This document shows positions 18,901 through 24,903 of a stretch of 64,000 bases of DNA, piece by piece; within the stretch, counting starts at the first letter, position 1, and each line of letters opens with the position of its first letter. A model generated the notes under the pieces. That model searched no databases and had not been told where the DNA came from. It was given only the letters and a program-made list of their open reading frames with translations. This DNA comes from Bacteroidales bacterium (GTDB lineage Bacteria; Bacteroidota; Bacteroidia; Bacteroidales; VadinHA17). The stretch covers positions 62,001 through 126,000 of the forward strand of contig WXFD01000058.1 of assembly GCA_009877105.1 (NCBI GenBank). Reading direction: 5' to 3'. The position numbers and the translations under genes were made by a program.

Positions 18901-19358
18901 TCTTTCCCGTCCGTCGGACCGGTGACCCCAATGTAATCGCTGGCTTTACGGCTGTTCAGGTATCCCGCAATCAGACTTGAAATATTGATGATCAGATCCC
19001 GTTCCTCTTTCAGGAAAGGTCCTTCGTATTCTTCCCTGAACTCCATGGTATAAAAGATTTCAATCAAGCCTTTTTCACCATCGATGGTTTCAAACTCCTG
19101 CGCCATTCTCCACCTGGTCTCCCGGAAATCGACCGATTCATACTGCAGATGCATAAAGGTTATTCTTGCAGTTGTATATCCGGAATACTGCCAGGCTGAA
19201 GGCAAAAGCAATGCAATCTGCCGCAGCGTCTCTTCTACGGGCCGGTTTTCCTTGAGGATACGTGTAGTCTGGTTTATGGAACCCAGCTCTTTGACCCTCT
19301 CCTGTTGATCGTGAAGCAACTTGCTGTATTCAGGTGTTATGTGACGCTTGGAATCCAT
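15912..19358 (-). CDS. GAF-receiver-PEP/pyruvate-binding (PPDK_N-like) multidomain protein, longer paralogue
   Basis: A 1148 aa paralogue of the next gene, from the ATG at 19356-19358 (a GTG three codons earlier is possible). It adds an N-terminal GAF-like domain (about 22-137, with the AWQYSGYTTARITF and GPFLKEERDLIINI patterns). A degenerate receiver (about 187-322, no Asp) follows. The second receiver (about 333-482) is complete: E340-D341 (LLVEDS), Asp411 (VISDIR), Ser445 and Lys464 (FINKNS). Then come HAHRNHFSLWLMAR, an ATP-grasp core with LGGKGRGL (598-605), LAVRSSSLFED and LQLKP (Lys where paralogue 1 and PEP synthase have Arg), and the C-terminal GPGRWGS domain (1038-1044). No kinase His domain is present. 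The intact Asp suggests control by a histidine kinase that is not encoded nearby. Confidence 0.75.
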   Translation of the reverse strand: MDSKRHITPEYSKLLHDQQERVKELGSINQTTRILKENRPVEETLRQIALLLPSAWQYSGYTTARITFMHLQYESVDFRETRWRMAQEFETIDGEKGLIEIFYTMEFREEYEGPFLKEERDLIINISSLIAGYLNSRKASDYIGVTGPTDGKEDDLVHVPSKKLLQRFLDMHNAERDVFHDLQLFKVKEILLLANLYDAYSIEGEGRFADHILGEYHQLSLTSIPRITGVSGEEEAFDRLRTRHYDMIIIMIGVDRESPMELCRKIRDKYPYIPTFLLLNNPADMEYIERQKESGIPFDNYFVWTGDSKVFFAMVSLLEDRVNVENDTRKGLTGVILLVEDSADYYSSYLPMLYNLVMDQTRSLIEDVSADELYKVFKLRTRPKILLAPDWESAINIFSRYRNNLLCVISDIRFPRNGVMDDKAGFELIRYIKEELPSLPAVLQSSDPENVRYAFTLKSNFINKNSPGLLEDLKSFINHYLGFGHFVYRDNQGRQIAVAKTMKEFESFLETVPEDSLAYHAHRNHFSLWLMARGEVKIAKLIYPMKVSDFGSLREMREFLIGIIRKRRQEMNKGRVISFEAAAMIDETNVISLSTGSLGGKGRGLAFINSLIYSFGLGKLIPGINIRTPITAIARTDEFDLFMERNHLWNFVKGEKDFMAIQRTFLAGSLSYTLEKKLRAILGYFTRPLAVRSSSLFEDSMSQPFSGIFGTYLLPNNNPDPDIRLRQLSDAIKLVYASIYSEEARAYFDAVRYKMEVERMAVVIQEVVGNQYEDVFYPHISGSAQSFNFYPIAHMKPGDGLAVAAVGLGQYVMDGELSYRFSPAYPSLEIISQKDLYKNSQVWFYAVDLAKQDLNLLEGEKAGLRRLEISSAERHGTISHSASVLNPDNDMITPGLDSSGPRVINFADILKYDYIPLASTLRTVLDVVAEACGTPVEIEFAVDLNKDGSGNASFYLLQLKPLLGTGAGYNIAADSIDENKVVLLTRQSMGNGMISDITDIIYIEPERFDNKKTVQMAGEIAVLNEMMVREDRKYVLIGPGRWGSRDRFLGIPVVWAQISNARVIVELSLPDFHTDASLGSHFFHNVISMNVGYFSLHHESDGHIIDWNRLRSQVVIWKGEFFSHVRFREPLLIRMDGKKGMAVISVNQ

Positions 19359-19561
19359 TGGATACACTATATGCCAGTTGATCAGAATTTAAAATTAGTA
19401 AAATAAAGGCTTCACGGTAAGTGATTCTTCAATTTCATCGCCACCCGTATCATCTCCATTCCGGCATATACAGGTAATGCCCATGAGAGCAGGGTGTATG
19501 GAAGGAATCTTAAGAGAAAAAACCGGAAAAAATTGCTGAAACAACGATCAATGTAACATAT

Positions 19562-19597
19562 ATGATGTATATCAATGATTATATTGATATATGTCAT
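19562..19597. repeat. Interrupted palindrome, operator-like
   Basis: Arms ATGAtgTATATCAAT (19562-19576) and ATTGATATAtgTCAT (19583-19597) are inverted repeats around a 6 nt spacer, with 13 of 15 positions complementary. Copies of GATCAATGT flank it 7 and 16 nt away. The site is about 200 bp upstream of the long receiver/PPDK-like gene and resembles a dimer-binding operator more than a terminator, since it has no GC-rich stem or T tract. The binding protein is unknown. Confidence 0.45.
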
Positions 19598-19663
19598 GTA
19601 ATGAATTAATGTTGATCAATGTTTTGTTGATTCCGTATTCCGGCAATTGCAGTATCACGCCAT

Positions 19664-19693
19664 CTTACCGGTTTCAGAAAGAATTCCGGTAAG
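19664..19693 (-). terminator. Stem-loop after korB
   Basis: CTTACCGG (19664-19671) and CCGGTAAG (19686-19693) form a perfect 8 bp stem with a 14 nt loop, 46 nt past the korB stop. No T tract follows on the minus strand, so it may be an RNA-stabilising 3' hairpin or a weak terminator. Confidence 0.4.
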
Positions 19694-19738
19694 TTTAACA
19701 AGATCATTATGGCAGGTGAGCTCCGGGCCTAATTGTTT

Positions 19739-20758
19739 TCAGCCGACTTTCCAGGTTGAACCGCTTTTCAGAAGATCAGCCACACATTTGATTTCCGAGT
19801 TTTTTCCAACGGAGCGAATCTGTTCCTCAACAGCCATTTCATAGGTCTGGCCAGCTGCTGCACGAATCACCCCCAGCGCTACCGGATATTCCGGATATCT
19901 CATGCTGGCAATCATATAATGTATTCCCGGATTGGTTTCATATGCATCATGAATGAGCAGATCCTTTTCGCGGTATCCGTCTCCCAGGTTTACCACTTTG
20001 AGTTTCAAACCGTCAAGAACAAGACCTTTGTCGTTGTTTTTTCCGAATATCATCGGTTCTCCATGCCTGAGGGTCAGCGTTCTGTCATCCCTGACTTCCC
20101 TGCCGGAAATATTTTCATGCACCCCGTCGTTAAATATTACACAATTCTGTAATACTTCAATCACTGAAGTGCCTTTGTACCTGGCAGCATCCTTGTATAT
20201 CTGCGTTGACAATGTTACATTGGCATCGATTGTACGGGCAAAGTATTTTCCTTTTGCGCCAATTACCAGCTCTCCCACTGAAAAAGGTTCCTCAACGGTT
20301 CCGTAAGGTGATGTTCTGGTAACCAAGCCCTTTTCTGAGGTTGGTGAATACTGTCCTTTTGTAAGCCCATATATCTCATTGTTGAAGAGTATTATATTTA
20401 TATCAACATTCCTCCTGACAGCATGGATGAAATGATTTCCCCCGATCGCCAGGGCGTCGCCATCGCCTGTGATCTGCCATACCGAAAGCCCGGGGTTTGC
20501 AGTTTTCACTCCCGTGGCTATTGTTGAAGCACGTCCGTGAATGCCATGGAACCCATAGGTATCCATATAATAAGGGAAACGTGAAGAGCATCCGATACCT
20601 GAAACAAAAACATAATTTTCCTTCGGGATATCAAGTTCTGCAAGGGCTCTCTGAACAGCAGAAAGCACTGCATGATTCCCGCATCCCGGACACCATCTGA
20701 CCTCCTGGTCGCTCTTAAAATCCTTCGGAGAATATTTTAATTTATTTTCTTCTGCCAT
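19739..20758 (-). CDS. korB: 2-oxoacid:ferredoxin oxidoreductase, beta subunit (2-oxoglutarate type)
   Basis: The 339 aa TPP-binding subunit of a CoA-acylating 2-oxoacid:ferredoxin oxidoreductase. Signatures: WCPGCGNHAVLSAVQRAL (cluster/TPP Cys), VSGIGCSSRFPYYM, FHGIHGRASTIATGVK, and the TPP/Mg motif GDGDALAIGGNHFIHAVRR followed by NNEIYGLTKGQYSPTS. This is the short KorB form without a separate ferredoxin domain. The stop of korA is one base upstream, so the two are one operon. It works with KorA to decarboxylate 2-oxoglutarate (or a related oxoacid) to the acyl-CoA, reducing ferredoxin. Confidence 0.94.
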   Translation of the reverse strand: MAEENKLKYSPKDFKSDQEVRWCPGCGNHAVLSAVQRALAELDIPKENYVFVSGIGCSSRFPYYMDTYGFHGIHGRASTIATGVKTANPGLSVWQITGDGDALAIGGNHFIHAVRRNVDINIILFNNEIYGLTKGQYSPTSEKGLVTRTSPYGTVEEPFSVGELVIGAKGKYFARTIDANVTLSTQIYKDAARYKGTSVIEVLQNCVIFNDGVHENISGREVRDDRTLTLRHGEPMIFGKNNDKGLVLDGLKLKVVNLGDGYREKDLLIHDAYETNPGIHYMIASMRYPEYPVALGVIRAAAGQTYEMAVEEQIRSVGKNSEIKCVADLLKSGSTWKVG

Positions 20759-20759
20759 A

Positions 20760-22604
20760 TTATTCCTCCTTCAGTATTTCATAACATTTCTGCTTGATCT
20801 CATTTATTGTAAAGGGCTGACCCTGAACTTTATTTATCTGCTGATATTCGAATTCCTGGTGTTTCATCCGCAGATAGCCGGCAAATTGTCCAAGATTCAG
20901 CTCGCACACGAGGATTTTCTTAAATCTGCTGAACAGATCCCTGACATTTCCGGGCAGGGGATTGATATAGTTGAAATTAACCATGCTAACCTTATAGCCT
21001 TCCATCTGTAGTTCCCGCACTGCTGTAATAATGTAGCCATACTTCCCGCCCCATCCCACAACAAGCAGATCGCCCGACTCATCGCCCTGCACCTTAAGGT
21101 CGGGGATACTGCCGGAAACCCTCATAATTTTTTCTGCTCTTGTTTTAACCATCAGTTCATGGTTGTCGGGGGTATAGGAGACCGTTCCCTTTATTGTCTT
21201 TTCCAGTCCTCCAATTCTGTGCTCCAGGCCCGGGGTTCCGGGGAGTGCCCATGAACGCACCAGTTTCTGCTCGTCGCGTTTATATGGCAGAAAGGGAGTG
21301 TCACCCGGAGTTGCGAATGGAGGATTGATCACCGGCAATTCATCCATTTCCGGTATTCGCCATGGCTCGGTGCCGTTGGCCAGGTAGCCGTCAGTGAGAA
21401 GAATTACGGGAGTCATATGTTCGAGGGCGATCCTGGCGGCTTCAAACGCGAAATGAAAGCAGTCGGCAGGTGTGCTTGCAGCCAGTACAACCACGGGGCT
21501 CTCCCCGTTACGACCGTAAAGCGCCTGCAGAAGATCTGCCTGTTCTGTTTTTGTAGGAAGTCCGGTTGATGGCCCTCCTCTTTGTACATCAACTATCACG
21601 ATGGGGAGTTCTGCCATTACCGCAAGACCTATGGCCTCCGATTTAAGCGAAAGTCCGGGTCCGGAAGTGGAAGTGACCGCCAGCCGTCCGGTAAAACTGG
21701 CACCAAGTGCTGAACAGATACCGGCAATTTCATCTTCTGCCTGGAAGCTGATAACGCCCAGATCTTTCCTGAGAGCCAGTTCCTCAAGTATTCCTGTTGC
21801 AGGAGTAATGGGATAGGAACCTATAAAAAGCTTCAGGCCGGCCTTTTCTGCAGCCGCCAGGAATCCCCAAGCAATGGCAGTGTTACCGCTGATATTACGA
21901 TAAACGCCTTTGGGAAGCTTTGCCGGAAGTATCTTGTATTTAGGACTCAATGCCTCAATGGTTTCGGCGTAATAATAACCCGCCCGCAAGGCAATCTTGT
22001 TGGCTTTAACTATGTCAGGTTTGTTTTTGAATTTCTTCTCGAAATATTCATCGGTATATTTGAACTTACGGTTGAAAAGCCAGTAAACCATGCCCAGGGC
22101 AAACATATTTTTTGTCCTTAGCACGGCTTTGGGTTCAAGATTAAGATCTTTCAGGGCTTCCCTTACCATTGATGTTACAGGAGCGGGAATAATAATGCAG
22201 TTATCGAGCTTTTCCTCTTTTATCGGATCTTTTTCATATCCGGCCTTTTCAATGTTTTTCTCTGTGAAATTATTTTCATCATAAATTATTGTACCTCCCG
22301 GCTTGATCCACCCTGCATTGGCTTTGATTGCAGCAGGATTCATTGCTACAAGAACATCGGCCAGATCCCCGGGCGTATTCACCTCCTTATGTCCTACATG
22401 AACCTGGAACCCCGATACTCCGCCCACGGTACCCTGAGGTGCTCTTATCTCCGCCGGGTAATCGGGAAAAGTTGAAAGGTCATTGCCAAACAGTGCGGCG
22501 GTATCGGAAAAAAGCGTTCCGGTAAGCTGCATTCCGTCGCCTGAATCACCCGAAAACCGGATAACAACCTCTTCCCTCTCTATTATCTGTGGTTTTTTCC
22601 CCAT
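20760..22604 (-). CDS. korA: 2-oxoacid:ferredoxin oxidoreductase, fused gamma-alpha subunit
   Basis: This 614 aa protein joins the gamma domain (residues about 10-190: VVIRFSGDSGDGMQLTG, FPDYPAEIRAPQGTVGGVSGFQVH) to the alpha domain (about 220-614: GSYPITPATGILEELA, FQAEDEIAGICSALGASFTG, TSTSGPGLSLKSEAIGLAVMAELP, VDVQRGGPSTGLPTKTEQ). This gamma-alpha fusion is the Kor/OorA-like layout common in Bacteroidetes. Substrate is most likely 2-oxoglutarate, although 2-ketoacids of amino acids cannot be excluded. A candidate promoter upstream has TTTG and TATTTTG 21 nt apart, one base short of consensus. Confidence 0.94.
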   Translation of the reverse strand: MGKKPQIIEREEVVIRFSGDSGDGMQLTGTLFSDTAALFGNDLSTFPDYPAEIRAPQGTVGGVSGFQVHVGHKEVNTPGDLADVLVAMNPAAIKANAGWIKPGGTIIYDENNFTEKNIEKAGYEKDPIKEEKLDNCIIIPAPVTSMVREALKDLNLEPKAVLRTKNMFALGMVYWLFNRKFKYTDEYFEKKFKNKPDIVKANKIALRAGYYYAETIEALSPKYKILPAKLPKGVYRNISGNTAIAWGFLAAAEKAGLKLFIGSYPITPATGILEELALRKDLGVISFQAEDEIAGICSALGASFTGRLAVTSTSGPGLSLKSEAIGLAVMAELPIVIVDVQRGGPSTGLPTKTEQADLLQALYGRNGESPVVVLAASTPADCFHFAFEAARIALEHMTPVILLTDGYLANGTEPWRIPEMDELPVINPPFATPGDTPFLPYKRDEQKLVRSWALPGTPGLEHRIGGLEKTIKGTVSYTPDNHELMVKTRAEKIMRVSGSIPDLKVQGDESGDLLVVGWGGKYGYIITAVRELQMEGYKVSMVNFNYINPLPGNVRDLFSRFKKILVCELNLGQFAGYLRMKHQEFEYQQINKVQGQPFTINEIKQKCYEILKEE

Positions 22605-22745
22605 CGTCGTTGTATATTAAGAATTAAATCCTGTTTATATACCAACTGTTTCCTCTATGCAAAATAAATCTTCAAAGACCAAAATATCAAATAATTATTG
22701 CTGACATCAAATGATATTGATCATACTATTTCACAGAGTTTCTCA

Positions 22746-22765
22746 CCGGATTTGCCAAAATCCGG
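22746..22765 (-). terminator. Stem-loop after murI
   Basis: CCGGATTT (22746-22753) and AAATCCGG (22758-22765) form a perfect 8 bp stem with a 4 nt loop, 57 nt beyond the murI stop. No T run follows, so termination is only possible; it may mark the 3' end of the envelope operon. Confidence 0.4.
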
Positions 22766-22821
22766 CATTTCCGGGATCCGGGAAACCATAATGTCAGGAA
22801 GGGAGGCAACAGAGATGGAAT

Positions 22822-23622
22822 TCAGCTCCAGATGTCAGCTTTTTGAAGATTAATTTCTCCATCAAAAAACATTCTGGCAATTTTTTCAAAATACGGGGTA
22901 TAATCGGAAATAAAAAACTGATCATGAACTTTGCCGGAATCATTCACAAGATTATTTTTCTCCAGTATCTCACGAAGGATTTGCGACACATTTCTTCCCG
23001 AGTCGACAACTTCAACGTTAAAATTGAAAAACCTGCTGATCTGGTTTTTTATTATCGGATAGTGTGTACAACCCAGCACCAATGCTTCGATTTCTGATAA
23101 TGAATTATTTGAAAGATAAGTCCGTATAATGGCGTTACTTATATCATCAAAAATAAATCCTTCCTCAATCATGGGCACCAGCAGAGGTGTAGCCATTGAA
23201 ACCACCTCTGTCGCAGGCGCCTTATCCCTCAGCTTCTGTTCATAGGTGCCGGAGGTAATTGTCCGCTTGGTTCCGATTATCCCGACTTTCCTGAAATTGC
23301 GCCTGCCAAGATAATCTACAACAGGATCAATAACATCTATAAGGATCGTTCTGTCCTGAAACCGGATCTTCAGCGAATCAAATGCAGATGCTGAAGCTGA
23401 ATTGCATGCAACGAGAACCACCTTGGAATTATGACTGAGCAGGAACTCCGTTATCCTGCCGGAGTAGTAACGGATAGCCTCCGCTGATTTATCACCGTAT
23501 GGAAGGTGGGCAGTGTCTCCGAAATAGACAAGGCTTTCCCCCGGTAACGCCTGCTTGATTGCATTGGCTACTGTCAGCCCTCCGACTCCCGAATCAAAAA
23601 TCCCGATAGGATGTTCTTTCAC
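22822..23622 (-). CDS. murI: Glutamate racemase
   Basis: MurI makes D-glutamate for peptidoglycan. In 266 aa it shows IGIFDSGVGGLTVA with the first substrate loop, VYFGDTAHLPYG, the first catalytic Cys in VLVACNSASASA, TPLLVPMIEEG, and the second catalytic Cys in LVLGCTHYPII. The only possible start near the N-terminus is GTG at 23620-23622 (no in-frame ATG upstream). It is the last gene of the leftward envelope cluster, 81 nt after a Skp-like gene. Confidence 0.95.
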   Translation of the reverse strand: MKEHPIGIFDSGVGGLTVANAIKQALPGESLVYFGDTAHLPYGDKSAEAIRYYSGRITEFLLSHNSKVVLVACNSASASAFDSLKIRFQDRTILIDVIDPVVDYLGRRNFRKVGIIGTKRTITSGTYEQKLRDKAPATEVVSMATPLLVPMIEEGFIFDDISNAIIRTYLSNNSLSEIEALVLGCTHYPIIKNQISRFFNFNVEVVDSGRNVSQILREILEKNNLVNDSGKVHDQFFISDYTPYFEKIARMFFDGEINLQKADIWS

Positions 23623-23703
23623 CTGAAAATATTTTAAAACATGAGGCTGTACCGAAAAATACCTTATTTCTGATACAGCCTCCGGAGTTTATTTGCTAAT
23701 ATT

Positions 23704-24225
23704 CTATTTCAGTCCAAGTTTGGACTTTACAAGCGGCAAAACATCGACGCTTTTTGTTTCGTCAAAATATGCCACATGTCCGCCGGACAGGTCGAAGATA
23801 TAGAAAAAACTACTCTCTTTGCCGACAGCCTTGATGGCTTTGTCGGCCTTTTCCGTTATGGGTGTGAACAATGCGACCTGTTTTTCCTGCAACTGGTTTG
23901 ATGCATTCTGCTGAAAGACCTGCATCCTGTTCTGGAAATCCTGCAATTCCTGCTCTTTTGTCTGACGTACCAGATCCGAGAGATTCTTGCTTTCCTTAAT
24001 ATAGGCTTCCGCCTTATTGTTATATTCAACCTGCAGTAATTCAAGCTGGTTTGTAAGCTCCGTATTGAGTTTCTCGAGCTGGGATCTTGCACTGTCAAAT
24101 TCCGGCATCAGCTGGATGAGTTCATTCCTGTTTATGTGTCCAAACTTAATATTCTGCGCCATAATCTGATTTCCGATCAGCCCTGAAATCATAATTACAA
24201 CACTGATAATCAAAATTCTTCTCAT
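23704..24225 (-). CDS. OmpH/Skp-like periplasmic chaperone
   Basis: A 173 aa exported chaperone with signal peptide (ILIISVVIMISGLIGNQIMAQ, cut about residue 23). The Skp fold comprises IKFGHINRNELIQLMPE, a long coiled coil (about 40-125) and the terminal SFFYIFDLSGGHVAYFDET strand pair. It lies 40 nt after the next Skp paralogue, which itself follows bamA. The arrangement bamA-ompH-ompH is conserved in Bacteroidetes and points to delivery of outer-membrane proteins to BamA. Confidence 0.92.
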   Translation of the reverse strand: MRRILIISVVIMISGLIGNQIMAQNIKFGHINRNELIQLMPEFDSARSQLEKLNTELTNQLELLQVEYNNKAEAYIKESKNLSDLVRQTKEQELQDFQNRMQVFQQNASNQLQEKQVALFTPITEKADKAIKAVGKESSFFYIFDLSGGHVAYFDETKSVDVLPLVKSKLGLK

Positions 24226-24265
24226 GATTGTAATCGCTTTAAATTTTCCGCCTAAAAATAATTAA

Positions 24266-24781
24266 TTAATTCTTATAACCTAACTTTTCAAGAACCTGGT
24301 CGCTGATATCAAACTTCGGATTGGCAAAAAGAATATTTCCCCCTGATGCCGTGTCAAAAATTGCCGCATAACTGCCTTCTGCGGCAATTGTCTTAATAGC
24401 CTTCAGAATGTCATCCTGAATCGGCTTAACGAGTTCTTCACGCTTCTTAAACAATTCTCCTTCCATCCCGAAATATTTGTTCTGAAGAGCTTTTACCTCA
24501 TTTTCCCTTGCTATGATGGCTTCTTCCCTTTTGGTCTTCATCTCCTGCGAAAGAAGCACAACATCATTCTGGTAAGATTTATACATCTGTTCAACAACTG
24601 CATAACCGTCGGCAACCTCTTTCTCCCATTGCTTTGAGAGACTCTCAAGCTGTTCCTGTGCCCGGTTAAAGGCAGGTATGTTCTTCCTGATATATTCAGA
24701 ATCGACAAAGGCATATTTCTGGGCTGCGGCAAATGCAGCAGTCAGGAAAACCAAGCTTATTATTAAAACTGATCTTTGCAT
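24266..24781 (-). CDS. OmpH/Skp-like periplasmic chaperone, bamA-proximal
   Basis: A 171 aa Skp-like protein. The ATG at 24779-24781 (MQRSVLIISLVFLT) gives a normal signal peptide ending AFAAAQ; an in-frame upstream start would add a non-signal extension. KYAFVDSEYIRKNIPAF opens the mature domain, followed by the coiled coil (about 45-120) and YAAIFDTASGGNILFANP. It lies between bamA and the second Skp gene, with 122 nt of noncoding sequence towards bamA. Confidence 0.92.
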   Translation of the reverse strand: MQRSVLIISLVFLTAAFAAAQKYAFVDSEYIRKNIPAFNRAQEQLESLSKQWEKEVADGYAVVEQMYKSYQNDVVLLSQEMKTKREEAIIARENEVKALQNKYFGMEGELFKKREELVKPIQDDILKAIKTIAAEGSYAAIFDTASGGNILFANPKFDISDQVLEKLGYKN

Positions 24782-24903
24782 GTGAAAATAAATTAATATA
24801 CTACTGAAGATTAAGTGATTCAAATGGAACCCACATGAATTTTATTTTCATGCTTGTTTGTGATTTTGTATCATGTGGATTTCATATCAATGATTTTTTT
24901 ACA

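Larger units (their letters stand above)
19359..19738. other. Intergenic region between korB and the receiver/PPDK-like pair
   Basis: About 380 bp without a credible gene; a 61-codon minus-strand frame at 19412-19597 has no recognisable domain, runs through the palindrome and looks accidental. It holds a stem-loop just after korB (19664-19693), a 36 bp interrupted palindrome (19562-19597) flanked by direct repeats of GATCAATGT (19546-19554 and 19614-19622), and, close to the start of the large gene, a TAATTTTA sequence one base off the -7 consensus. Confidence 0.6.

Noticed and set aside
12927..19358. Calling the two large proteins phosphoenolpyruvate synthase
   Set aside because: The His domain with GGxTSHxAI-type motif and the PEP/pyruvate barrel are absent in both, so the classical reaction is not supported.
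19412..19597. 61-codon minus-strand frame in the korB/PPDK-pair gap
   Set aside because: It runs through the palindrome, has an odd composition (aromatic/His/Ile mix with no domain) and no promoter or conserved neighbour; it looks accidental.
22746..22765. Riboswitch or leader of korA
   Set aside because: It lies about 140 nt upstream of korA and is better explained as 3' end of the murI transcript on the same strand.
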